Origin: JANXQG01 sp963780045
GTDB taxonomy: Bacteria > Planctomycetota > Planctomycetia > Pirellulales > Thermoguttaceae
Assembly: GCA_963780045.1 (NCBI GenBank)
Contig: CAVZZZ010000001.1
Coordinates: forward strand, 1,860,001 to 1,924,000
DNA length: 64,000 nt
Direction: 5' to 3'
Shown piece after piece: positions 48,922 through 58,706 of this stretch (the stretch's first letter is position 1; each line of letters begins with the position of its first letter). The notes beneath the pieces were generated by a model. That model worked only from the letters and a program-made list of their open reading frames with translations, was not told where the DNA came from and did not search any database. The position numbers and the translations under genes are program-made.

Positions 48922-48950
48922 TTGCGACCATTGACGTAGGAGGGTATACT
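48922..48950 (+). promoter_or_regulatory. Possible promoter for the zinc-ribbon membrane protein
   Basis: TTGCGA (48922-48927), 17 bases, TATACT (48945-48950), about 62 bases before the GTG at 49012. Confidence 0.4.
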
Positions 48951-49011
48951 AGGAAGCTACCGTTTCGGTATTCTTAATCGGTCTACGGAGAGGCGGAAAG
49001 GTAGGTCGATT

Positions 49012-50257
49012 GTGATTCAGTTTAAGTGCCCTCATTGCCAGAAGGCGTTCGGCGTCGACGATTCTTACGCGGGCAAGAAACGCAAAGTGCTCATGCGGTC
49101 AACGGATAGTGGTGCCAAGCGCACCACCGGCCACCGCGAAGCCAGCGCCGCAACCCGCACAACCGAGACAGCCAGCCGCAGCCCGCGCTGTGGCTGCACA
49201 GATTGCAAGCCGTCCGGCATCGCCGAAGCACGAATCTCGGCCGACACCCGCGACCGCTTCGCACGCAGAGTATGTAGCACCCATACGATCAATTCCAGCG
49301 ACCGCTGTGCAAGTCGCTCCTCAAACAACCGTGAACGTAGTGATGCCGTCCCGCTCGTCTTATAGTCTGGGCGTGGCCTCGCTTGTAGTCGCAATACTAT
49401 CCTTCTTCGTTTGCTGGATGCCATACATCGGCCTGCTGCTGGGCGGACTAGGTTTGCTCCTCGGCGTCAGCGGCCTGATTATCGCGGTCGTTCGCAAGGG
49501 GGCAGGGATCGGCTATTCAATCGCGGGTAGCGCGGTCAGTGCAATAAGCCTTATACTGGGCCTTGCTTTCGCCGCTGCACTATCGTCCCTATTTGCCGGG
49601 ATGAACAAGGGGATGCACGCTCAGGACACCACAGCACAAGCACAACCAGTCAGCAAATCCGATTCGACCGTTACCGGTCCGCAATCCATCGACTCGGGCG
49701 CTCCGGCAAGCAACACGGCGGCCGAACATGCGACAGGGAATCCGACCGCCACAACTCCCGTTCCTTCCGACGAGAAGAGCTTGATTGCTGCGGACAAGTA
49801 CGGCGGAAAGCTGCACGACATTTACGTGAAGATCGACGGTGCAAGGACTGGCAAAGTCCCGCTCCACAGCAGCATGGGCGACGATGGCGAATCCGAGAAG
49901 ACATTTCTTACGATTTGGCTGACGGTCCAGAACAAGAGCGACAGAAAGAAACTGGACTACCGAACGTGGGGACCAGATGCATCGTCAATCTTTGAAAGCG
50001 GCGTGAGTTTGAAGGATGACGCCGGCAATACCTACAAACGAGTCAACTTCGGTTTCAGCGAGAAGATCAAAGGGGCCGACGGCAGCGCTTCCGTCTATCC
50101 GGGGAAGGAGATTCGAGACGCTATAGTGTTCGAGTTGCCTATCGACAAGCTTGACTACGTTGAACCGGTTCTTCCCGGAAAAAATGTTGACGAAGAGGGT
50201 GAGTTGCGGTTCAGGATTCCCAAGGCAATGATCCGGGGAGCCAGCGAATCAAGGTGA
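49012..50257 (+). CDS. Zinc-ribbon, double-helix membrane protein with Ig-like C-domain (one frameshift)
   Basis: It starts GTG as MIQFKCPHCQKAFGVDDSYAG. After an indel near 49081 it continues AKCSCGQRIVVPSAPP. A Pro/Ala-rich linker follows, then two membrane helices (SLGVASLVVAILSFFVCWMP, SIAGSAVSAISLILGLAFAA) as in DUF4190 proteins. The extracytoplasmic part has TIWLTVQNKSDRKKLDYRTW and GVSLKDDAGNTYKRV, resembling DUF4352/telokin-like domains. Planctomycetes have many such zinc-ribbon GXXG membrane proteins of unknown role. The start codon is weak and the first half rests on the frame repair. Confidence 0.65.
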
Positions 50258-50384
50258 CGACGAGGACAGAGAATGATGATTGGACGCGCTCGGCGGTTTC
50301 CCCTTAACGAAGTTGGCCTATAATTAGCTGTCGTAAGTGGTAAGCTAATCCTAATCAATAATCAAGTGGAGAAAGGGAAAGTCC

Positions 50385-50658
50385 ATGGCAATAAGTCGGC
50401 GCCGCTATCCGAAGGAGGAATTCGCGCGTCGTGGAAAGGAAATCTATGAGCGCGATGTCCGCGCAGGTAGAAGCGGGCAATCGCGGCAAGTATGTCGCCA
50501 TCGATATCGAAACCGGCGCGTGGGAGATGGATGCCAGCGAGATGGCGGCAAATGAACGACTCCGCGAGCGGCTCCCCGATCCGCAGATTTGGATGCTGCG
50601 AGTTGGCTACCCGTATCTAAGGCGATTTGGCGCCGGTCTTACTCGGAGAACGGCGTGA
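50385..50658 (+). CDS. DUF5678-like small protein of protease cassette (one frameshift)
   Basis: It starts MAISRRRYPKEEFARRGKEI. One extra base near 50460 then shifts into QVEAGNRGKYVAIDIETG. The core EMDASEMAANERLRERLPDP and IWMLRVGYPYLRRFGAG match a short family found just upstream of retropepsin-like genes. Its stop overlaps the protease GTG (GTGA). GGAGAAAGGG precedes the ATG. A partner or antitoxin-like role is possible but unproven. Confidence 0.68.
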
Positions 50659-51032
50659 TTGAAGGAGTAGTGAATTCTGACCGCGAAGCGGTCATAACCA
50701 TTCGCGTATGGGGCGAAAACGGTCGCGAGCAGGAATTCGTGGCGATCGTTGACACCGGCTTTACGGGGTCGTTGACTTTGCCTCCGGATGTCATCGAGCG
50801 ATTGCGACTTGCGTGGATGGAAATGGGTGAAGCGGTTCTCGGCGACGGGAACGAGGTTGCCTTCGACGTTTACTCAGTCAACGTGCTTTGGGATGGAGAA
50901 TTAATTTCAATCGCGGTTGATGAGTCCGATTCGGTGCCGCTCGTCGGCATGGAGTTGATGGAGGGATTTCATATTTCGATTGAAGACAAGGACGGTGGAT
51001 CAGTTAAAATCGAGAAGATGGAGGGGCGGTAG
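50655..51032 (+). CDS. Retropepsin-like aspartic protease, second copy
   Basis: A 125-residue protein starting GTG as MIEGVVNSDREAVITIRVWG. EFVAIVDTGFTGSLTLPPDVIERLRL is a DTG catalytic loop followed by the LTLP strand. AVLGDGNEVAFDVYSVNVLWDGE, then VPLVGMELMEGFHISIED complete the half-retropepsin fold. It differs from the copy at 28485 (DSG) but belongs to the same broad family. Co-translation with the upstream small gene defines a two-gene cassette. Confidence 0.8.
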   Translation: MIEGVVNSDREAVITIRVWGENGREQEFVAIVDTGFTGSLTLPPDVIERLRLAWMEMGEAVLGDGNEVAFDVYSVNVLWDGELISIAVDESDSVPLVGMELMEGFHISIEDKDGGSVKIEKMEGR

Positions 51033-51111
51033 TCGGCGGATTAGCGCAGGCCCTCGGGCACCTCCACTAGGTCCATCGCGCAGTCCGGCCCTGGCGCTTC
51101 GGCACCGCTGG

Positions 51112-52191
51112 TCATCGTTCCGGCGCGGCCGTCTTGCGGACCTGCTCGGTCAGTAGTTGTTGAAGATTGGCCAATTGCTTCGCGTTCGCCGAACCTTCGA
51201 TGGCCCGCACGGCGATTTCCTGGATCTGGGCGTAGGACTTTTCCGCCTGCTGTTCCAACCGCGTGATCTGCTGGTCCTGTTCGGCGACAGTGTGCTCCAG
51301 GCCGGCAATTCTGGCCGCCAACACGTTCTTTTCGCCTTCCAATTGCCGCCGCAGAAGCTCTTGTGTGGCCTGGTGCTGCTGCTGAAGCCGCTCCGTCGCG
51401 CGGGCCTCGGCCTGATCGATGGCCGCCTGCAGGTCTTTGGCGAAACTTGCGACGCGGCCGCGCAATTCAGCCAGTTCCTGCTCGCGCGAAAGCAGGTCTT
51501 GTTCGCGCGAGCCCAGCGATTTCTCCCGTTCCGCCCACTGCCGATCGGCTTGCTCTCTCCGTTCCGCCAGCTCCTTCTGCAACTTGGCCAACTCGTCCGC
51601 GGCCTGATCGTGCGCGATTTGCTGATCGCGGGCAAACGCGTACTTGTATTCGTCCAGTTCCCGCTGCCGCCGCTTTTGCTCCGCGCCGTCGCGTTCCTTG
51701 ATCTCCTGATCGTGCTGTTTTCGTTCGGCGTCCCATTGTTCGCGGATCGTTTCGATCTGGCGCTGCAACTCTTCTCTCTCGGACTGATAAGTCCGTTCCA
51801 TCTCCTCCTGTTTGCGCTGCTGGGTCTCCAACATGGCCTGTAGCGTCGATGCGGTGCGCTGGATCTCGTAGATTTCCTTGAGCTCGGCCTCTTTGGCGTC
51901 GATGGCGCGGCGGATTTGGCCATACTTCGCGACCTCTTCCTCCAGCCGATCGGATAGCTGGCCAAGCGTTCGCGTGATCGTCGCTTTCAAATCGGAAATC
52001 GCGCGGACTGCGCCATCGCTTGACAGCGCGTCTGCAACGGCAACCGATTCGGTAGTCGACCTGGCCGCCGCGCGGTCTTCGGGCTTGGCCTCGGCCTCTT
52101 TGCGTTCCGCCACACTCTTCTCGGCCTCGGCGACGAGTTCGGCGACGGCTTGGCGCGATGGTCGTTTCTTCGCAGTTGCTCTTTCGGCCAT
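51112..52191 (-). CDS. Long coiled-coil protein
   Basis: About 359 residues starting MAERATAKKRPSRQAVAEL. From residue about 70 on it is almost continuous heptad helix rich in Glu, Gln, Arg and Lys (EEEVAKYGQIRRAIDAKEAEL, RQIETIREQWDAERKQHDQE). No membrane segment or enzyme motif is visible. It lies after the LolD-like gene on the same strand, separated by about 96 bases. Structural or envelope-associated roles are possible. The basic Lys/Arg N-terminus might bind nucleic acid or membranes. Confidence 0.72.
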   Translation of the reverse strand: MAERATAKKRPSRQAVAELVAEAEKSVAERKEAEAKPEDRAAARSTTESVAVADALSSDGAVRAISDLKATITRTLGQLSDRLEEEVAKYGQIRRAIDAKEAELKEIYEIQRTASTLQAMLETQQRKQEEMERTYQSEREELQRQIETIREQWDAERKQHDQEIKERDGAEQKRRQRELDEYKYAFARDQQIAHDQAADELAKLQKELAERREQADRQWAEREKSLGSREQDLLSREQELAELRGRVASFAKDLQAAIDQAEARATERLQQQHQATQELLRRQLEGEKNVLAARIAGLEHTVAEQDQQITRLEQQAEKSYAQIQEIAVRAIEGSANAKQLANLQQLLTEQVRKTAAPER

Positions 52192-52286
52192 TTTGCAGCT
52201 TTCCTCGGTCAAATAGAACAAGTAGGTGACCTGCGCAAAATGGTAGCAATGCGTTGAGGCAATGTCAAACCTCTGTCAGAGAATCG

Positions 52287-53054
52287 TCACGCCACTCTTC
52301 CGTCCGCCAGCCGAATGGTGCGGTCGGCGCTGGCGGCGATGGCGGGGTCGTGCGTGACCATGATGATCGTTAGCTCTTGGCGCTGGTTCAAGCCTCGCAA
52401 GATGCGGATGATCTCGCGGCCGCTTTCCTGGTCGAGATTGCCCGTCGGCTCGTCGGCCAGCAAGAGGTTGGGCCGGGCAATGAGCGAGCGGGCGATGGCG
52501 ACGCGCTGCATCTCGCCGCCGGAAAGCTCGCTGGGGCGGTGCCGGAGGCGATGGTCCAGTCCCACCGTCGCCAGCAACTCGCGGGCGAGTTCCGCGAACT
52601 GCCGCCGCTGCCGCCAGTAGCTTAAGACGCCGTGCGTGATCATCAGCGGCGCGAGCACGTTCTCCAGCGTCGTCATCTCCGGCAAGAGATGATAGAATTG
52701 GAAGATCATTCCGAAGCGGCGGTTGCGGAGCCAGTCGCGGCGGTGCGAGGGCAGATTGTCGATCCGCCCGCCGTCGAAGTGGATCTCGCCTTTGTCGGGC
52801 ACGTCCAGCGTGCCCAGCAGGTGCAAGAGCGTCGTCTTGCCGCAGCCGCTCTGGCCGACGACGGCCAGAAATTCGCCTTGCCGCACCGCCAGGCCGACGC
52901 CGCGAAGCACGGGCACTTCCACCGGCCCCTTGCGATAGGCCTTGTGCAGGTCTTTCGCCACGAGAATGGACGCGGAAGGAGAATGCTGGCGGGCGGGAAC
53001 GGCGAATGTGGCCGGCGCTACGGAAGCGGTAAATGAAGTGGCGAGATTACTCAT
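52287..53054 (-). CDS. lolD: LolD-like lipoprotein-exporting ABC ATPase
   Basis: A 255-residue ATPase. VVGQSGCGKTTLLHLL is Walker A, FGMIFQFYHLLPEMTTLENVL the Q-loop region, ELSGGEMQRVAIARSL the signature, LLLADEPTGNLD Walker B, and MVTHDPAIA the H-loop. Its ATG overlaps the LolC/E-like stop by eight bases. The FQFYHLLPE text is typical of LolD. It should energise release of lipoproteins from the inner membrane. The long upstream in-frame extension lies in the permease gene and is rejected. Confidence 0.9.
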   Translation of the reverse strand: MSNLATSFTASVAPATFAVPARQHSPSASILVAKDLHKAYRKGPVEVPVLRGVGLAVRQGEFLAVVGQSGCGKTTLLHLLGTLDVPDKGEIHFDGGRIDNLPSHRRDWLRNRRFGMIFQFYHLLPEMTTLENVLAPLMITHGVLSYWRQRRQFAELARELLATVGLDHRLRHRPSELSGGEMQRVAIARSLIARPNLLLADEPTGNLDQESGREIIRILRGLNQRQELTIIMVTHDPAIAASADRTIRLADGRVA

Positions 53055-54647
53055 AGCGCAGCGCCTCCACGGGGTGCAGCCGGGCGGCGCGGAGGGCCGG
53101 CAAGACGCTTGCCAGCACCGCGATGCCCAACGCCCCGGCGACGATCCAAACGGCCGTCTCCGGGTAGACGATCGTCGGAATCTTGTACAAGTAGTAGATT
53201 TCCGGATTGAACAGCGGCCGGCCGGTGAGCCAGCCGACGAAGTCGGCAATCTGGTTGATGTAATGTACGAAGCTCAGGCCGATCAGCAGGCCCACGCCGG
53301 AGCCGACCAGCCCCAGCGAAAGTCCGTAAGTAAGGAAGATGCCCATCACGCCGCGGCCGGATGCCCCCAGCGACTTGAGGATGCCGATGTCGCGGGTCTT
53401 CTCCACGACGATCATGAAGAAGATCGCCAGGATGCCGAAGCCGGCCACGGCGATGATCAGAAAAAGCAGGATATTGAGGATCGCGGTTTCCATTTGCACG
53501 GCGGCCAAGAGCGCGCCCTGCTTGTCGCGCCATGTCTCGACGTGATAGAAGCCGGGCGGAAACACGTCCGTGGCGGCGCGGAGCTTGTCGCGGACGGCAT
53601 TGCCGTCCGCGCCCGGCCGCAGCTTGATCTCGATGGCGTTGACGTAGCCCACGCCCGTGTCGCTGTCGAACATGCCGCGCTGTCTCTGCAATTCCTTGAT
53701 GGGCATGAACACGAAGAGCTGGTCATATTCGAGCATTTTGCTCTCGTAGAAATCGACCACGGTATAATTCGCGTTGGTAAAGGCGGGCGGCGCTGGCGTT
53801 GGGAAAGCTGAGCTTCACGTCATCGCCCGGCAGAACGCGAAAATGCTCAGCGCCGTCTTTGGTCCGGAAGCTGGCCTGCGCGATACCCAGCACGACGCCG
53901 GGAGAAGTTTGCTTGGCCATATCGAACTCCTTGGCTGGCGGAGTAATACCGCGTTGGGCGAAGGGGTCATTTGCAGGTGTCGCCGGGTCGGCGGGACTAA
54001 TGGCGGCCTCGCCCGGGGACGCAGGGGGATTCGTGCCGGGAAGCGCGGCGTGGTCCCGGCGGAAGCGGCGTATTGTACGAGTTCCGCAACATGGCTTTCT
54101 CGGCGGCCAGTTCCTGCGCAACCTTGCGGCGATGTGTCCAGCCGGCCTCGCGCATCGCCTCCCTCGGCCGCGAAGCGCCTTCGGCCAAGTGGTCGTAGCA
54201 GTCGTAACCGTCAGGTCGTAGATCGAAGCTCATCGCACGGCGGTTTTCCGGATGCTGCAGGTATTTGGCGAAATCGCTCACCCGGGACTGAGACTTTTCG
54301 TCGATGCCGATGACGTTCACCTGGCTGGTTACCCAGGTGCCGTGCCAGCGATAGGAAAGCATCGCCGGGACGAAACAGATGGGCGTCATCTCCTGAATGT
54401 CGTCGCCCGCGATGCGGCGGATCTGGTCCATGTGCTTGTCTGGATCGGGCATGCCCCCCATGCTGGAGCTTTCCAGCACGACATCGCAGATGATGCCCTT
54501 GATGCGGTCTTGCATGTCGCGGCTGAAGCCGGCCATGACGCTGTTGACGATGATCATCGTCGCCACGCCCAGCATGACGCTGATGATCGAGGCGAAGGCG
54601 ATGTAGCGCGTGCGGAGGTAACGCCAGCAAAGGAGGAGTTTGTACAT
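53047..54647 (-). CDS. LolC/E-like permease (two frameshifts)
   Basis: It starts MYKLLLCWRYLRTRYIAFAS, with helix one SIISVMLGVATMIIVNSVM and the LolC-family motif GFSRDMQDRIKGI. A large periplasmic domain follows with NVIGIDEKSQSRVSDF. Indels near 54060 and 53795 break it before GVVLGIAQASFRTKDGAEHF and VVDFYESKMLEYDQLFVFM. Three C-terminal helices follow (ILLFLIIAVAGFGILAIFFMI, GIFLTYGLSLGLVGSGVGLL, and the last near VWIVAGALGIAVL), ending VEALRYE. With LolD it forms the lipoprotein-release complex. Only one permease gene is present. Confidence 0.83.
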
Positions 54648-54652
54648 GGGAA

Positions 54653-54731
54653 GTCTTTAGGTCTTAGGTCTTGGGTCTTAGGTCTTAGTCGTTAGGGTTG
54701 TACTCCTAAGTCCCAAGACATAAGACCTAAG
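54653..54731. repeat. AGGTCTT low-complexity palindrome
   Basis: Tandem TTAGGTCTTAGGTCTTGGG text faces CCCAAGACATAAGACCTAAG. It lies between lysS and the LolC-like start and belongs to the same style of heptamer-built palindromes as 36812 and 38071. Confidence 0.6.
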
Positions 54732-54737
54732 TTCCTG

Positions 54738-56255
54738 TCATTCCGCTTCCGGTCTAAGCAGAGGGAAGAGTATCACGTCTCGTATCGTCTGCGTGTTGGT
54801 CAGCAGCATTACCAGGCGGTCGATGCCGATGCCCAGTCCGCCAGCGGGCGGCATTCCGTGCCGCATGGCGCGGATGAAGTCGCGGTCCATCTTGGCCATC
54901 GATTCTTCCTCGGGCAGCCCGGCAAGCTGCTGGCTGAAAAGCTGCTCCTGCAAATCGGGGTCGTTCAGCTCGGTATAGGCGTTGGCTAGCTCCATGCCTT
55001 GAACGAAAAGCTCGAACCGCTCGGCGATCGCCGGGTTCGCGGCCTTTCGCTTCGTCAGCGGGCAAAGGCTCGCGGGCCAGTCGATTACGAAGGTCGGCGC
55101 GATGAGGGCGTCTTCCACCTTGGCCTCGAAGACCGCGCTCTTGAGCACGTCGGGATGGCGGTTGGCCGTCTCAAAGCCCAACTTCGCGGCCAGCGCGGCA
55201 ATCGCTTTTGAATCGTCAGGTTCAAACCCGGCGTGTTCGCGGATCAGCTCGTCGTAGGTCTTGCGGGCGAAAGGCGGGGTAAAGTCGATCTGCTTGTCGC
55301 CCCATTGCAGGACAAGCGGCTGGCCGGTCGCTTCAATCGCGGCCACAATCAGCTTCTCCGTCAGGTCCATCATCGAGCGATAGTCGCCGTAGGCCTGGTA
55401 GAGCTCCAGCATTGTGAATTCTGGATTGTGCCGGCCGTCGATGCCTTCGTTGCGATAGACGCGGCCCAACTCGTAGACCCGCTCGATGCCACCGACCAAG
55501 AGCCGCTTGAGGTGCAGCTCTAAGGCGATGCGGAGATAGAGGTCGATGTCCAGGGAGTTGTGGTGGGTGATGAACGGCCGCGCGGCGGCGCCGCCCGCGA
55601 TGGCGTGCAGCGTCGGCCCTTCGACCTCGACAAATCTTTCGCCGGCCAACGTCGTGCGAATCGACTGCACGATCTTTATCCGCCGCAGGAAGCGCTCCCA
55701 TTGGCCTTCCGTGTGGATCAGGTCGAGGTAGCGCATCCGCTGCCGCAGCTCGGGGTCGGCCAGCCCCTTATGCTTCTCCGGCGGCGTCTCAATGCTCTTG
55801 CAGAGAAAATGGAGGTCCGTGGCGAAGATGGTCAGCTCGCCGACGTTGGTCCGCTTCAGCTCGCCGTCGATGCCGATCAGGTCGCCGAGATCGAACTGCT
55901 TGGCAAGCTCCCAGTTCTTTTCACCGACCTGGTTCATGCCGATAGCGACCTGGATGCGGCCGGTCCAGTCATGCAATTCGAGGAAACGGAGCTTGCCCTG
56001 TCCTCGTTGCAGGACGATCCGCCCTGCCGCGCGGACCGTCGGGCCGTGAAGTTGCGGCGGTTTGCCCGGCTCGGCTGGCGGCTCGGCGACGATTTCGCCC
56101 TCTCGGGCGCGAATCGCGGCGATTGGGCTGTGGTTGTCGAAGCGCTGCCCCCAGGGGTCGATGCCGAGTTCCTGTATTCTGCGCAGCTTGACGCGCCGCG
56201 CCGCCTCCAGGGCCGCCGCGCCGTGCTGCGCTTCATCGGGTTCGTTTTCGCTCAT
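54738..56255 (-). CDS. lysS: Lysyl-tRNA synthetase, class II
   Basis: A 505-residue enzyme starting MSENEPDEAQHGAAALEAAR. The anticodon-binding OB domain (GRIVLQRGQGKLRFLELHDW, IGIDGELKRTNVGELTI) comes first. The class II core has motif 1 near VEVEGPTLHAIAGGAAARPF, motif 2 VYELGRVYRNEGIDGRHNPEFTMLE and motif 3 GGLGIGIDRLVMLL. LysS charges tRNA-Lys in the cytoplasm. ATG 56255 is chosen; an upstream frame extension to 56354 lacks homology. No frameshift occurs, so the gene is intact. Confidence 0.95.
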   Translation of the reverse strand: MSENEPDEAQHGAAALEAARRVKLRRIQELGIDPWGQRFDNHSPIAAIRAREGEIVAEPPAEPGKPPQLHGPTVRAAGRIVLQRGQGKLRFLELHDWTGRIQVAIGMNQVGEKNWELAKQFDLGDLIGIDGELKRTNVGELTIFATDLHFLCKSIETPPEKHKGLADPELRQRMRYLDLIHTEGQWERFLRRIKIVQSIRTTLAGERFVEVEGPTLHAIAGGAAARPFITHHNSLDIDLYLRIALELHLKRLLVGGIERVYELGRVYRNEGIDGRHNPEFTMLELYQAYGDYRSMMDLTEKLIVAAIEATGQPLVLQWGDKQIDFTPPFARKTYDELIREHAGFEPDDSKAIAALAAKLGFETANRHPDVLKSAVFEAKVEDALIAPTFVIDWPASLCPLTKRKAANPAIAERFELFVQGMELANAYTELNDPDLQEQLFSQQLAGLPEEESMAKMDRDFIRAMRHGMPPAGGLGIGIDRLVMLLTNTQTIRDVILFPLLRPEAE

Positions 56256-57129
56256 GGTTCTGTGGGGTTTGGAAGCATGGAAAAACGACCTTGGACCGAG
56301 CGGCAGCCCGACCTTGGGGTTTGGCAGGGTGGCGAGATTGTAATGGAAAGACAATCTGGGTCAATGTCAAGTTCGTTAACCCAAAAACGCCCCGGCAAGA
56401 TCGAGCTGAAATGGTCGTGGATTGAGCGCCGCTTCAACGGCAGTTGGCGCGAAGGGGGATGAAGACCGTTTCGGCGACCTCTCCATCCGCTTGGCAGAGA
56501 ACGAAATCCGCGGGGCATTTACCACGGACATGAGGATCGAAGATCAATCCCATCACGCCCGCGCGGCCGATGACGGGGAAGTCCGCGTCGTCCGCAGCCG
56601 GCGGCGCGGAGTCGCGCATCTTCCGCGCAACTGACAATTGACTTTTGAGGTCTCACCCGAATGGCAGACCAGAATGGCGCTCTGCAGCCAACGGATTATC
56701 AACCGGCCCGGCTCCTATTATTATCGCTTGCCACTCAAAGGGATTATTCACTCATCGCGTCGGCGTAAAATCGTGAAAATCAAACCACCTTGTGCGTTCG
56801 TCGGTCCACAGTGTTCAAAGGATCATTCGACGTTTTCGACTTTGCGCAAAGTCACCTCGGATCAGAATTTTCCCTTCGCTGTAAAAAAATCAGCGCGGGC
56901 TGCCGCCACACAGCTTAACTGCTTTTGATTACACGAGTTATGACGGACGATAACACGAGTTATATCGGTTTTTCCACTCGGGCACGCTGAAACCTTCCGA
57001 CAAAGTGCTGGCCGAATCGGCAAACCCCTTTATATTGAATGTTGGTGCTTAAAAGGCGCGGCCCGCGTCGGGGGAGAATTGTTTCGGCGGGAAATGCGCT
57101 TTGGCCATTGATCCTAGGAGCCTCATCGA
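56256..57129. other. Intergenic region with direct repeats, no supported gene
   Basis: Open frames here (for example 56422-56634, 56638-56928) show no family-like sequence. ACACGAGTTAT occurs twice, at 56932-56942 and 56954-56964, 22 bases apart, and could bind a regulator in front of the sulfotransferase gene. No clear promoter hexamers were found. Confidence 0.4.
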
Positions 57130-58661
57130 ATGGGGGTAGTGGCTCAAAACCGTGGTCAGCTTCCGCGCGAAGCCCAAGCGGCTTACGCGCAAGGCGACTA
57201 CCGCCGCGCCGAGGAGCTGTTTCGCACGCTGTGTCGCCAACAGCGCTACGAGTCGGCCTGGCGGCTGGAATTGGCTTCAGTCTTGATCGCCATGGTCGAA
57301 TTCGCTGAGGCGGAGAGACTCTTGGAGGAGGCAATCGCCTTGTCAGGCGGCAACACGGCCGTCGCGCGCATGGTTGCCCTGGCGTACTTCCGCATGCTGC
57401 GTTACGAGGACGCTAAACGGCTTTTGGAGCCGGCCGCCGCGGCCGGCAACGAGGAAAGTCTTCTGGGACTGGTGCAGGTTTTGGAACGGGAAGGCTGCTA
57501 TGAAGAAGCCGCAGTGTGGGTAGAGCGGGCCCTGAAAGGCCGCTCGCCCGACCGGGAGTTCCGATATCTCGAGGCCCTCGTGCTGAGCCGCCAAGACAAG
57601 AACGACGAAGCCGAGACGCGGTTGCGCGCCCTGGTCGAGCCTTCCGCCGCGATGCCGGTCGAGGTCCGCTACAAGGCCGCTTATCTGCTGGCGGGAATCC
57701 TCGATCGTTCGGAGCGTTACGCCGAGGCGGCCTCGGTCTTGGGGAAGGTGAAGCGAGAAGTGGCCGACTTCCCGGTTACCAAGGACCTGCACAAACAGCA
57801 ACGACTGCGGACGACCCGATTCCGGGAATTGGCGGCGAACGTGCGTCCCGACGAACTCCGCCGCTGGCGCGAGGAGATGGCCGGCGATGTCGCCCGGTTT
57901 TCGCCCGGCGGCACTGATGGGCCACCCCCGCAGCGGAACCACTTTGCTGGAGCACCGCTTGGAACGCTACGAGGGCGTAGCCGCCTTGGAGGAGACCAAC
58001 GCATTCGACGGCGGGGCGCTGGGCGCGGCCGGATTCAAACGCGACGAACATTTCGCGGCGTTCAATTCCCGCGCTACCGAACGCGTGAGGGACGCCCGCC
58101 GCCGTTACGCGCAGGCCGCCGCCACGTTGCACGGGGCGCCCTTGCTCCCGGAGAGCTTGGTAATCGACAAGAACCCTGCGCAACTGATGCAGCTTGCCTT
58201 GTGGCTGCGGGTCTTTCCCGAGTTGCGGCTCTTGGTGGCCGTGCGCGACCCGCGGGACGTGGTGATCAGCAGCTACTTTCTGTATCTGCCTCCCAATCCG
58301 GCCAGCGTCCAGTTCCTCGACTGGGAGAAGACGGCCTACCATTATGCCGAGTTCATGGGCTTGTGGCTGAAGATGCGGGAGTTTCTGCCGGCGGACGGCT
58401 GGCTGGAATGCCGCTACGAAGACATGGTCGCTAGTCCCGATGCCGAGACCGCGCGGGTCGCGGCGTTCCTCGACATCGCGGGCAAGGAGAAGGAATCCGG
58501 CACGCCCTCGGCCACCGTCCACTCGCCCAACTACGCAACGGCAACACGGCCGGTGCATTCGAAGTCCGTGGCCCGCTGGCAACATTACGCCGAACATCTG
58601 AAATCGGGCGCAAAAGTTTCTGGAACCATTCATCACTGTATTTGGCTATCAAGCCTGTTAA
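57130..58661 (+). CDS. TPR-sulfotransferase (two frameshifts)
   Basis: The ATG has AGGAG nine bases upstream. Residues about 10-230 are TPR-type helices (QAAYAQGDYRRAEELFRTLC, YEDAKRLLEPAAAAGNEESL). The C-terminal sulfotransferase domain has MGHPRSGTTLLEHRLERYE, the 5'-phosphosulfate-binding PRSGTT motif, and LVAVRDPRDVVISSYFLYLP, the 3'-phosphate site. An indel near 57912 separates them. Another near 58605 hides the tail QKFLEPFITVFGYQAC, which ends at 58661. TPR-sulfotransferases add sulfate from PAPS to proteins or glycans, and this one would fit with sulfated surface polymers. It precedes the giant surface protein. Confidence 0.82.
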
Positions 58662-58706
58662 CTAACCACTGAGCAACCCTATCTACTGATCGAAGGGAGT
58701 TTTGTC

